The notes under the pieces: generated by a model | Database searches by the model: none | The model's input: only the letters and a program-made list of their open reading frames with translations | Told to the model about the DNA's origin: nothing | Part shown: one piece after another, positions 24,466-32,596 of the stretch | Layout of the letters: every line of letters begins with the position of its first letter | Numbering within the stretch: position 1 is the first letter of the stretch | Assembly (NCBI GenBank): GCA_964512645.1 | Contig: CAZEJS010000002.1 | Location: forward strand, 111,687-175,686 | Reading direction: 5' to 3' | Origin: CAZEJS01 sp964512645 | GTDB taxonomy: Bacteria; Actinomycetota; Geothermincolia; Fen-727; Anoxymicrobiaceae | Length of the DNA: 64,000 bases | Translations under genes and position numbers: made by a program

Positions 24466-25553
24466 ACCTCGAATTCGTTGAGGTAGACCTCTCGGCCCTC
24501 GCGGGCCGAGCGCATGACGCCGAGGGCGAACTTCAGGACTTCGCGGCCCCTCTCACCCGTCAGCACCGGCTCGGTATCGTTCTTCACGGCGTCGATGAAG
24601 TGGTGCGTCGAGTCGCGGAAGGAGTCCGCCCAGTCCTGTGGCATGTCGTCGAACTTCGTTATCCGGCCGTCTCTGTACATGATGACCGGGGGAACCTTCA
24701 GCATGTCCGCGGTCCACTTGGTCACCCAGATAACGCCCTTTTCGCCGGTCACCTCCATCCTCTCGTCGATCGGGTAGTACCGGCTGTCGATCAGCAGGTC
24801 CGTGCTCATCATCTCGTCGCAGACCCCGAACAGGTCGCGGTCTCCACGGTAGCGCCATGCGACGACGGCGGGGGCGTCGATGTCGATGCCCGGCATCATC
24901 TCGTGCCTGCCCACCCAGGCGAACACCTTCTCCACGTCGCCCAGCAGGTCGATCGCCACCGACCACTTGTGGTAGCCGTCGTCGAAGAGGCAGGGCCCGC
25001 CTCCGCACATCTCCTCGACGACGCGCCAGGCCCACGACTCCAGGGGCACCTCCCAGCCGCTCTCGGCCTTGCTCATGCTCATCTTGATGCGGATGCCGAC
25101 GGGTTCGCCGATCTCTCCCGCTCGTATCAGCTCCCTGGCGCGGATGTACGGGGGGTAGAAGACGAAGTTCTCGAAGACCTTGAACTTGGTCCCCGACCGC
25201 GCGGCGGCGGCGATCATGTCGTCCATCTCTTCCATGGTCACCGCGGGGGGTTTCTGAAGGCTGACGTGCTTTCCCGCGGCGAGCGCGTCCACGACCATCT
25301 GGCTGTGCAGGTAGTGGGGAGTGAGCACCTCGACGATGTCCACCGCGGGGTCCTGGAGCATCTCCAGGTGGTCGAAGTACTTGGCCGCCGGACCGTACCG
25401 CTCGATCCTGCGGTCCATGACCTCTTCCTCGAGGTCGCAGAGCGCGACGAGCTCCACGTCGTCCCGGTCCAGGTACCCCAGTACGTTGAGGTCCATAATC
25501 CTGCCGCAGCCGATGAACCCTACCCCCAGCCTGGACACGGCGCCCTCCCGCAT
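24462..25553 (-). CDS. Gfo/Idh/MocA-family NAD(P)-dependent oxidoreductase
   Basis: 363 aa from ATG 25553 (GGAGAGG upstream). Rossmann start VGFIGCGRIMDLNVLGYL, then ALCDLEEEVMDRRIERYG, VEVLTPHYLHSQMVVDALAAG and KHVSLQKPP; the family EKP is QKP here, keeping the Lys. The C-terminal alpha/beta domain includes CGGGPCLFDDGYHKWSVAIDLLG, where D and H are the usual catalytic positions. Members oxidise or reduce sugars, cyclitols and related alcohols; the substrate is not evident. The gene is divergent from the radical SAM gene and shares a short AT-rich promoter region with it. Confidence 0.9.
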   Translation of the reverse strand: MREGAVSRLGVGFIGCGRIMDLNVLGYLDRDDVELVALCDLEEEVMDRRIERYGPAAKYFDHLEMLQDPAVDIVEVLTPHYLHSQMVVDALAAGKHVSLQKPPAVTMEEMDDMIAAAARSGTKFKVFENFVFYPPYIRARELIRAGEIGEPVGIRIKMSMSKAESGWEVPLESWAWRVVEEMCGGGPCLFDDGYHKWSVAIDLLGDVEKVFAWVGRHEMMPGIDIDAPAVVAWRYRGDRDLFGVCDEMMSTDLLIDSRYYPIDERMEVTGEKGVIWVTKWTADMLKVPPVIMYRDGRITKFDDMPQDWADSFRDSTHHFIDAVKNDTEPVLTGERGREVLKFALGVMRSAREGREVYLNEFEV

Positions 25554-25616
25554 GAGTCCTCTCCGGGGCGCCGGCCGCGCCCTGCCGCGCGACGCTCGAC
25601 CCCCGGCGCCTTCGCA

Positions 25617-25622
25617 TATAAT
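25617..25622 (+). promoter_or_regulatory. Putative -10 element between divergent genes
   Basis: TATAAT 22 bases before the spacing to ATG 25644; its complement offers TATTAT for the Gfo/Idh gene on the other strand. The 90-base gap holds nothing else recognisable. Confidence 0.45.
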
Positions 25623-25643
25623 ACCAGAGACGAAAGGAGCCCG

Positions 25644-26702
25644 ATGGACGACGAGATCACCGACCCCCGGCGGCTCATCGACCTGCCGACCGTGCACAAG
25701 GCCTACCTGGTCGAACAGACGTACGGGACGCGCACAGTGCGCTGCGGGGTCTGCGGACAGCGCTGCGAGATAGAGGACGGCATGCGCGGCAGGTGCGAGT
25801 CCCGGGTGAACATAGACGGGCAGTTGTACACGCTCGCCTACGGCGACCTGCTGACGTGTGAGAGCGGGCCGGTGGAGGCGAATCCGCTGTACCACTTCAG
25901 GCCGGGCAAGAGCATGATGACGGTGTCCACGGTGTCGTGCAACCTCGATTGCCTCTGGTGCCGGAACCACGCCCACTCCCGGACGGCGCCGCGGCCGCTG
26001 AAGGCGAGGCACGTCCCGATGCGCGAGGTCGCCGACGCCGCGCTGGCCGCGGGCGACGCCGGGGTCTGCGTCGGTTTCACCGAACCGCTCATGCTGTTCG
26101 AGTACTGCCTGGGGCTATTCCGGGAAGCCGGTGCGAGGAAGCTGGACTGCGCTTTCGTCTCCAACGGCTACATGACCGGAGACGCCCTTCACATGCTGCG
26201 CCGGGCGGGCCTCAACGCGATGAGCGTTGACATCAAGGGGAGCGACGCTGTGTACAGGGAGAAGTGCGGCGCCGCGGCCGGGGCCACCCCCGCATGGGAG
26301 ACCGTACGCGGCGCCCTCGAGAGCGGCGTGCACGTGGAGGTCGCACACCTCGTGGTCACCGGAGTGAACGACGATGCCGGCTCTTTCGCCGAGTTCCTCG
26401 AGAGGCACATGGAGTACGCCGGGAGCGAAGTGCCCCTGCACATCAACGCCTACGCGCCCGCGTTCAGGTTCGATGCCCCTCCTACCGACGTCGCGACCCT
26501 GGAGTCTTTTCACTCGGCGGCGCTCGACGCGGGCGTCACCTTCGCGTACGTTGGCAACGTCCCCGGCCACCGGCTTGCCAGCACCTTCTGTCCGGGATGC
26601 GGGCAGGTCCTGCTCGCCAGGTCCGCCGGTTCCCTCGAGCGGGACCTCACCGACGGCTTCACCTGCGGGAAATGCGGGTACGCCCTGCCGGTGCTGCCGT
26701 AA
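25644..26702 (+). CDS. AmmeMemoRadiSam-type/PflA-like radical SAM protein with terminal zinc ribbon
   Basis: 352 aa, start ATG 25644 (AAAGGAG upstream). The N-terminal Cys motif RCGVCGQRCEI with GRCESRVN is typical of the AmrS/PflA-like family. The radical SAM CX3CX2C motif is CNLDCLWC, followed by FTEPLMLFEYC and SVDIKGSDAVYREKC. HINAYAPAFRFDAPPT is the usual Phe-rich family motif. The C-terminus has a zinc ribbon, FCPGCGQVLL and FTCGKCGY. Such enzymes generate the 5'-deoxyadenosyl radical; the family's substrate is not established. The AMMECR1 and MEMO1 partners are not in this window. Confidence 0.85.
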   Translation: MDDEITDPRRLIDLPTVHKAYLVEQTYGTRTVRCGVCGQRCEIEDGMRGRCESRVNIDGQLYTLAYGDLLTCESGPVEANPLYHFRPGKSMMTVSTVSCNLDCLWCRNHAHSRTAPRPLKARHVPMREVADAALAAGDAGVCVGFTEPLMLFEYCLGLFREAGARKLDCAFVSNGYMTGDALHMLRRAGLNAMSVDIKGSDAVYREKCGAAAGATPAWETVRGALESGVHVEVAHLVVTGVNDDAGSFAEFLERHMEYAGSEVPLHINAYAPAFRFDAPPTDVATLESFHSAALDAGVTFAYVGNVPGHRLASTFCPGCGQVLLARSAGSLERDLTDGFTCGKCGYALPVLP

Positions 26703-27150
26703 GCCCAGCGGAAGTGGCGCGGTTCTTTTGCTGCATTTCACGGATGACGCCGCGGTCGCTTCCCCCGCGGTCCACAAGTTCCTTCGGTGAAGAAGGATCC
26801 TCTGCGCAAGCAGGATGTCGGGTAATCCAGACCACTCCGCCGGGATCGAGCACCTGATGAAGCGACCCGAAAGCCCCGGCATACGGGAGGAGGCGGACAG
26901 GGCGCGGAATTCATTCTAACGATGTGCAGCAACCGGAAAGGGAGTAGAATTGCTGTAGCAGGAAGGCAAACGGGGAATATCGGACAGCAGCTGCCGAGAT
27001 ACTTCGAAGGAACGTTGCGCGGGTCGTCGTGCCGGGACGCCAATACGGCAGTCGGGGCCGGCCGGGCCTGAGGCGATGTGCACCAGCGGCGAGCAATTGG
27101 ACTTGACATGCTCTAGAGAAGGGTCTTCAAGAGAAATCCGGGGGTGCCTC
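26703..27150 (+). other. 448-base intergenic region before the second secreted repeat protein
   Basis: No supported gene. It contains an AT-rich patch with TAGAAT at 26945-26950 whose surroundings resemble the region upstream of the first secreted repeat protein, and TTGACA at 27104-27109 without a matching -10. A long mRNA leader or small RNA is possible; no known riboswitch fold was recognised. Confidence 0.35.
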
Positions 27151-29382
27151 ATGAAGAACATCAGACTCGCAAGAAACTCGATCTCTGTTGTGGTCATCGT
27201 CGTGCTGATTCTACTGGTTCTGCCGGCCGGTGCCTCAGCCGCCGGATGGACCTGGTCCGTCAAGAACTCCGGGGCGACCGACAGGATGAACTGCGTCCAC
27301 GCCACCGGCCCCGGCGACGTCTGGGTCGGCGGCGAGAAGGGCACCGTATACCACTACGACGGCGGCGGCTGGAAGTCGAGCAACATAGGCGTCAGTGACC
27401 TCTCGGTTCTCGGAATCTACGCGCTTGACGGCAGCCACGTCTGGGCCAGCGTCGGGGGCGGGGGCTACGAAAACTGCACCGTCTACTTCTTCAACGGCCG
27501 CAACTGGGCGAAACAACCGCGCAAGCAGAACATGTACAACCTCGGCTGCGTGACGGCGAGTTCCCCTACCGAGGTCTGGGCCGGCGGGGGCGCCCACGTT
27601 CACAACTCGGTCGTATGGAAATTGGACAAGGGCACCTGGCAGGCCGATATGAACTGGCCCGGCGCCGGCGAATTCGTGCATACGATTCAGTGTATTGGAA
27701 ACAACGTCTGGGCAGGTACGTCCGACGGGTCCATCTATCATAAGAAAGAGAAGAGCACCACCTGGAACCGCATTCTCCAGGGAGGCCCGGCGATAACCGG
27801 TCTCACCGTCCTTGGCCCGGACGACATCTGGGCCGCCGGAAGCATGTACAACGAGTCGACCGAGACCTGGAGCGGCGGGGTCCTGCACTATGACGGGTCG
27901 AAGTGGCAGCGGTGGGACGGTCTCTACCACGACGTCTTCGCGGTCAGTGGGAGCGACGTTTGGGCCTCCGCCGGCCAGGACATAATGCACTATGACGGCA
28001 GCCGGTGGTCGTTGGCGACGACCACCGATAACATGCGGAGCTGTAACTTCTGGGCTGATTCCAGCCACTTGTTCGCCATCCCCTACGGGCTCCTGACGGG
28101 GAATTACCTCTACGGTGAAGGTGAGCCGCCCCCACCGTTCACCCCCACGTCACGCACCTGGGCCCACGACTCGATCGGCGCTCCGAATACAGCGAAGAGC
28201 TGGTACCTGGCGGAGGGATGCACCGGCGGTGATTTCGAGACGTACGTGCTGGTGCAGAACCCCGGCCCCCTGGCGGCCGATGTCGACCTCACCTTCATGA
28301 CACCCATGGGCGTCAAGGCGGGGCCGAGCGAATCACTGCCCCCGAAGTCGAGGAAGACGTACAACGTCGCGCAGTACGCCCCCGGCGAGTGGGAGGTGTC
28401 CACCAGAATCACCTCCAACCGGGATATCATCGCGGAGAGGGCGATGTACGGCAACGGGCGGGCCTGGGCGCACGACTCCATCGGGACCTCGACGCCGGCG
28501 AAGAACTGGTACCTGGCGGAGGGGTGCACCGGCGGTGATTTCGAGACGTACGTGCTGGTGCAGAACCCGAACAACAAGGCGGTCGGCGTGAACCTTACCT
28601 TCATGACGCCCGCGGGAGCCAAGGCGGGGCCCACCGAGACGCTGCCGGGCAACTCGAGGAAGACGTACAACGTCGCGCGGTACGCCCCCGGCGAGTGGGA
28701 GGTATCGACCACTGTAGAGGCCGACGGCGACGTGATCGCGGAGAGGGCGATGTACGGCAACGGGCGGGCCTGGGCGCACGACTCCATCGGGACCTCGACG
28801 CCGGCGAAGAACTGGTACCTGGCGGAGGGGTGCACCGGCGGTGATTTCGAGACGTACGTGCTGGTGCAGAACCCGAACAACAAGGCGGTCGGCGTGAACC
28901 TTACCTTCATGACGCCCGCGGGAGCCAAGGCGGGGCCCACCGAGACGCTGCCGGGCAACTCGAGGAAGACGTACAACGTCGCGCAGTACGCCCCCGGCGA
29001 GTGGGAGGTATCCACGAAGGTTACTGGAAGCAGTTCCGTGATTGCCGAGAGGGCGATGTACGGCAACGGGCGGGCCTGGGCGCACGACTCCATCGGGGCC
29101 GCGGTGCTCGCCGAGACCTGGTACCTCGCGGAAGGCTCCACCGGCGCGGGGTTCGAGACCTGGGTGCTGGTGGCGAACCCCGGCGGCTCCCCGGCGAGCG
29201 TCACGGTCACCTATATGACCCCGGGTGGAGAACGGCCGGGGCCGGTAGTCAGCCTGGACCCCGGGACACGGAAGAGCTTCAACGTTTACGACGGGGTCCC
29301 CGGCGCCTGGGAGGTCTCGACAAAGATATCGTCGAACAGGCCGGTCGTGGCCGAGCGGGCGATGTACGGCGACAGGAAGTGA
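27151..29382 (+). CDS. Secreted protein with N-terminal beta-propeller-like repeats and four 102-aa YLAEG repeats
   Basis: 743 aa from ATG 27151, preceded by GGGGGTG. Signal peptide: ARNSISVVVIVVLILLVLPA then ASAA. Residues about 32-330 hold six or seven blades with a recurring pattern such as GDVWVGG...YHYDGGGWK, HVWASVGG, EVWAGGG, DIWAAGS and DVWASAGQ, consistent with a BNR/Kelch-like propeller. A short Pro-rich linker (GEPPPPFTPT) follows. Four repeats start at Trp 351, 453, 555 and 657, exactly 102 residues apart, each reading WYLAEG.TG..FET, NPG/NPN, MTP.G, SRKT.NV, GEWEVST, ERAMYG. Repeats 2 and 3 are almost identical even in DNA. No anchor motif is visible. Probably a cell-surface or matrix protein. 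Confidence 0.85.
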   Translation: MKNIRLARNSISVVVIVVLILLVLPAGASAAGWTWSVKNSGATDRMNCVHATGPGDVWVGGEKGTVYHYDGGGWKSSNIGVSDLSVLGIYALDGSHVWASVGGGGYENCTVYFFNGRNWAKQPRKQNMYNLGCVTASSPTEVWAGGGAHVHNSVVWKLDKGTWQADMNWPGAGEFVHTIQCIGNNVWAGTSDGSIYHKKEKSTTWNRILQGGPAITGLTVLGPDDIWAAGSMYNESTETWSGGVLHYDGSKWQRWDGLYHDVFAVSGSDVWASAGQDIMHYDGSRWSLATTTDNMRSCNFWADSSHLFAIPYGLLTGNYLYGEGEPPPPFTPTSRTWAHDSIGAPNTAKSWYLAEGCTGGDFETYVLVQNPGPLAADVDLTFMTPMGVKAGPSESLPPKSRKTYNVAQYAPGEWEVSTRITSNRDIIAERAMYGNGRAWAHDSIGTSTPAKNWYLAEGCTGGDFETYVLVQNPNNKAVGVNLTFMTPAGAKAGPTETLPGNSRKTYNVARYAPGEWEVSTTVEADGDVIAERAMYGNGRAWAHDSIGTSTPAKNWYLAEGCTGGDFETYVLVQNPNNKAVGVNLTFMTPAGAKAGPTETLPGNSRKTYNVAQYAPGEWEVSTKVTGSSSVIAERAMYGNGRAWAHDSIGAAVLAETWYLAEGSTGAGFETWVLVANPGGSPASVTVTYMTPGGERPGPVVSLDPGTRKSFNVYDGVPGAWEVSTKISSNRPVVAERAMYGDRK
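28429..29052 (+). repeat. 306-bp tandem duplication within the secreted repeat gene
   Basis: The stretch 28429-28706 recurs at 28735-29012 with a single mismatch I could find (CGG at 28678-28680 versus CAG, Arg to Gln), an offset of exactly 306 bases or 102 codons. Divergence starts at 28707/29013. This is a recent in-frame duplication of one repeat module. Confidence 0.9.
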
Positions 29383-29390
29383 GCCGCGCG

Positions 29391-29407
29391 AAGGGGCCTG
29401 GCCCCTT
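29391..29407 (+). terminator. Hairpin after the secreted repeat gene
   Basis: AAGGGGC (29391-29397) and GCCCCTT (29401-29407) flank a 3-base loop, nine bases after the stop at 29382. There is no strong T-run, so efficiency is uncertain. Confidence 0.55.
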
Positions 29408-29825
29408 GCACGCTCTGTTCAGCGGAGACGGCCTCAAGCCGCGCCTGGGCCCAGGTGCGGCTGGCTCAGGCGTTAGCGGCAGGCAGGTCAGGGCGCCCCG
29501 GGAACCCATCACAATCTATTTCGAGGCCCGGACCTCACCGTTGGGCACTTGAGGTCCATAGTATTGCCGGCAGGCGTCGTGAACTGTGGAACGAGAAGCC
29601 CGCGGTTTCCTCGGAGGGCGCTAGTCAATGCCCATTTCCGATCCCGCGGCCGACGGATCCGCCGGCAGTCCTCCCGCTCGTCACGGATTCCCGCGAGTGA
29701 TGACAGGTCGCCGGCGCTGAGGAACACCCGGGGAAGTCGCACGTATATCGTGCCTTTATTCACATGCCGGTTATATCTCCCTTTATAATGGTCGCGTCGC
29801 GATTCCCTGCTGCGAAGGGGGTTTG
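29408..29825 (+). other. Intergenic region with an inverted repeat and promoter-like element
   Basis: No supported gene. GCACG-TATAT-CGTGC (29739-29753) is a perfect 5-5-5 inverted repeat followed by CTTTATT, possibly an operator or weak terminator. TATAAT at 29784-29789 stands 36 bases before ATG 29826 and is the likely -10 of the geranylgeranyl-reductase-like gene. Confidence 0.4.
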
Positions 29826-30998
29826 ATGGAATACGATGTCATCATCTCGGGAGGAGGTCCGGCGGGGGCCACCGCCGCGTACTACCTGTCCAGGTTCGAC
29901 GTCAACGTGCTGGTGCTGGACAAGTCCTCGTTCCCCCGCGAGAAGGTATGCGGGGACGGTATCGCCCCGCGCGCGGTCCGGAACCTCTACAGGATGGGCC
30001 TGCGCGAGAGACTGGACGGGCGGTTCAACAAGTTCCACGGGTTCAGGTTCGCCGGGGCGGGCAGGTCCATGGTGGAGACCATGATCCCCCCGACGCCGAG
30101 GTTCCCCGACCACGGCTACATAATCAGGCGGTCCGACTTCGACAAGATACTCATCGATTACGCCCGGGAGAACGGGGCGGAAGTCCGGGAGAACTGCAGG
30201 GTAACCGGGCCGCTGGTCGAGGGGGGCCGGGTTGTCGGGGTCAGGGCCGTCAGGGACGGCTCGGAGTTCGAGGTCTGCGCTCCGGTGGTAGTGGGGGCCG
30301 ATGGGCCCCATTCGACCCTGGGCAAGAAGATGGGCCTGCTGGTCAACGACCCGCTGTACCTCGGCGTGTCGATACGCCAGTATTTCGAGGGGGTCGAAGG
30401 CATCGGGGATTACCTGGAGGTGTACCCGGACAGGGCGGTCAGCCCCGGCAGCGGCTGGGTGTTCCCGGTGAACAGGGACGGCCTGGCGAACGTTGGCGTC
30501 GGGGCCATGCTCTACCACATACGCAGGGACGGCATCGACCTGCACGAGTTCTTCGATGTCCTGATCAACCAGACGCCGTTCGTCGCACCGAAGATGCGCA
30601 ACGCCAGGCCGGTATCCCCGCTTCGCGGGGCTCTGCTGCGTGTCGGGCTGGGCGGCAGCCTGGTCGAGTGCCCGGGGATGATACTCATAGGCGACGCCGC
30701 GAGCATGACCAACCCGGTCAGCGGGGAAGGGATAACCTACGCGCTGGAGACCGGGGAGATGGCCGCGCAGCACATCCTCGACAGCAGGTACAAAAGCGGC
30801 GCCTTCCACATCGACCCGGAGGAGGACTCGTTCCGGCGGAAGCTCCTCGATCGCTACCAGCACTACTTCAACCACGGAGTCATGAGCATCAAGTGGGGCA
30901 ACAGGACATCGTTCATGCGGCCCCTGCTGGCCTTCACCAGCAGGAACGACTACTTCCGGCGCTACCTGGTGCGCTCGCTCATGTACCTCAAGCATTGA
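29826..30998 (+). CDS. Geranylgeranyl reductase family FAD-dependent oxidoreductase
   Basis: 390 aa, start ATG 29826 (GAAGGGGG upstream). FAD fold: DVIISGGGPAGATAAYYLS, DKSSFPREKVCGDGIAPRA (the GGR-family PxxKxCGDG motif), VGADGPHSTLGKKMG and GMILIGDAASMTNPVSGEGI. The family saturates isoprenoid double bonds in archaeal lipids, chlorophyll side chains or menaquinone tails. In an actinobacterium, menaquinone or polyprenyl reduction is the first guess. The next gene starts eight bases after the stop, so the two form an operon with a B12-type radical SAM protein. Confidence 0.9.
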   Translation: MEYDVIISGGGPAGATAAYYLSRFDVNVLVLDKSSFPREKVCGDGIAPRAVRNLYRMGLRERLDGRFNKFHGFRFAGAGRSMVETMIPPTPRFPDHGYIIRRSDFDKILIDYARENGAEVRENCRVTGPLVEGGRVVGVRAVRDGSEFEVCAPVVVGADGPHSTLGKKMGLLVNDPLYLGVSIRQYFEGVEGIGDYLEVYPDRAVSPGSGWVFPVNRDGLANVGVGAMLYHIRRDGIDLHEFFDVLINQTPFVAPKMRNARPVSPLRGALLRVGLGGSLVECPGMILIGDAASMTNPVSGEGITYALETGEMAAQHILDSRYKSGAFHIDPEEDSFRRKLLDRYQHYFNHGVMSIKWGNRTSFMRPLLAFTSRNDYFRRYLVRSLMYLKH

Positions 30999-31005
30999 GG
31001 CAGGA

Positions 31006-32463
31006 TTGAAAGTCACTTTCATATACCCCGATTTCTTCCAGTACTCCGACGGCTCGTTCATGCCCGAGGGACGCATCTACCTGGGAATCGCGTACCTGTC
31101 CGCGGTCCTCAAGGAGGCCGGGCACGAAGTCTCGCTCATGCAAGTCGTGGAGCCGCCGGAGCGCGAGCGGCTCGTCGAACGGGTAAGGGACGAGGCCCCG
31201 GACCTCCTGGGTTTCTCCAGCACCACCCATATGTTCAGGCACGTGGCTGCCTGGGCAGGCTGGCTCCGCGAGGAGACCGGCATACCGGCCGTCTGCGGCG
31301 GGGTGCACCCCACCATAGCCACCGCCGATGTCATCGAGTGCGAGGGGATCGACTTCGCCGCGGTCGGCGAAGCCGAGGAGACCCTCCTGGAGCTCTGCGA
31401 GGCGCTGGAGGCGGGCTCCGACCCGACCGGCATCGCGGGCCTCTGGGCGGTCTCCGGAGACTCCGTTGCCAGGAACCCGGCCCGGGCGCTGCGCGCCGAC
31501 CTGGACGGGCTGCCGTTCCCCGACAGGACCATTTTCGACCCCGAGCTCTTCTGCGCCGACCAGCACCCCCGGGGCACGCTCATGGCGTCGCGGGGCTGCC
31601 CCTTCGACTGCAGCTACTGCTCCAACCACGCCCAGAAAAGCGTGTACCCCAACCCCCGGGATTACGTCCGGTTCCGCAGCCCCGAGAACGTCGTCGCGGA
31701 GATCGAGGAGATGGTCTCCTCGGACCCCCGCATCGAGTACATCCGCTTCGATGACGACATCCTCACCACGGACCGCCGCTGGTTCGCCCGGCTGTCGGAA
31801 CTCTACCGGAACAGGGTGGGCATGCCGTTCATCTGCAACTCGCGAGTGAACTTCATGGACCGGGAGATGGCCCGCGCTCTCGCGGAGATGGGGTGCGAGG
31901 TAGTGTGCATGGGCATCGAGAGCGGCAACCCATGGCTCCGGGGGAAACTGCTCAACAGGCGGATGTCCAACGGGCAGATAGAACGGGCTTTCGAGGCCTG
32001 CCGGGAAGCGGGCATGAAGACCGTGTCCACCAACATGCACGGGCTTCCCCTGGAAGACACCGCGATGGTCCTGGATACCGTCAGGCTCAACGGCCGCTGC
32101 AGGCCCGACACGATACAGGTGTCGACGTTCATCCCCTACCCCCGGACGGAGCTGTTCAAGCTCTGCGAGGAACAGGGCCTGATCGAAGGGGAAACGGTGG
32201 ACTCCATCTTCGAGGGACGCTCCCCTTTGAGAACCGCCTCGGCGGGCTGGGAGGACGCCGCGGTGAAGGAGAACTTCCACACCCTCTCCTATTTGTACGC
32301 CAGGATCTACCGCTTGGGCTCCGGAACGCTCGCGAGGGCCTGCGAGAAGGTGCTCGACCGCCTCTTGCTCTCGAAACGGGCATCCGCCCCGAGAAAGCTG
32401 GTCTTCGAGCGCCTCGTGCGCTGGGCCGGCGGCCGCTACCAGCCCGAGTGGATAAAATACTGA
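31006..32463 (+). CDS. B12-binding-domain radical SAM protein (BchE/P-methylase type)
   Basis: 485 aa from TTG 31006, preceded by GAGGCAGGA. Residues about 1-150 are a cobalamin-binding-like Rossmann domain (VTFIYPDFFQ, YLGIAYLSAVLKEAG, VCGGVHPTI, AVGEAEETLLELCEAL); the DxHxxG cobalamin ligand is not evident, as is common in this class. The radical SAM core near residue 195 has CPFDCSYC, FDDDILTTD and VVCMGIESGNPWLR. C-terminal residues 380-485 are alpha-helical and family-specific. Such enzymes perform methylations, cyclisations or ring changes on lipids and tetrapyrroles. The link to the GGR-like gene suggests an isoprenoid or hopanoid-like lipid substrate; this is inference. Confidence 0.88.
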   Translation: MKVTFIYPDFFQYSDGSFMPEGRIYLGIAYLSAVLKEAGHEVSLMQVVEPPERERLVERVRDEAPDLLGFSSTTHMFRHVAAWAGWLREETGIPAVCGGVHPTIATADVIECEGIDFAAVGEAEETLLELCEALEAGSDPTGIAGLWAVSGDSVARNPARALRADLDGLPFPDRTIFDPELFCADQHPRGTLMASRGCPFDCSYCSNHAQKSVYPNPRDYVRFRSPENVVAEIEEMVSSDPRIEYIRFDDDILTTDRRWFARLSELYRNRVGMPFICNSRVNFMDREMARALAEMGCEVVCMGIESGNPWLRGKLLNRRMSNGQIERAFEACREAGMKTVSTNMHGLPLEDTAMVLDTVRLNGRCRPDTIQVSTFIPYPRTELFKLCEEQGLIEGETVDSIFEGRSPLRTASAGWEDAAVKENFHTLSYLYARIYRLGSGTLARACEKVLDRLLLSKRASAPRKLVFERLVRWAGGRYQPEWIKY

Positions 32464-32507
32464 GACGGGCCCCGCTGGTCCCCGGCCCCGGTCTGACCTC
32501 AGTCCGG

Positions 32508-32523
32508 CTGACCGGACGGTCAG
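32508..32523. promoter_or_regulatory. Inverted repeat, possible operator
   Basis: CTGACC-GGAC-GGTCAG is a perfect 6-4-6 palindrome ending about 18 bases before the TATAAT at 32542, so it overlaps the expected -35 of the next gene. The GACC/GGTC half-sites recall TetR-family operators, but no regulator gene is adjacent. Confidence 0.4.
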
Positions 32524-32541
32524 TGCCGCTTCCCTTTCTGA

Positions 32542-32547
32542 TATAAT
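32542..32547 (+). promoter_or_regulatory. Putative -10 element of the flavin amine-oxidase-like gene
   Basis: TATAAT 49 bases before ATG 32597, directly after the inverted repeat at 32508-32523. Confidence 0.45.
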
Positions 32548-32596
32548 TCCCTGACACCGTAGTGACCGCTAACACGTTCGCAACCGGGAGGTAGCA

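Noticed and set aside
28429..29052. Direct repeats considered as a CRISPR or phage-like array
   Set aside because: The period is 306 bases, there are no short spacers, and the unit is one protein repeat in frame.
28110..29210. 366-codon minus-strand frame over the repeat region
   Set aside because: It mirrors the tandem repeat of the plus-strand gene and has no start context or motif of its own.
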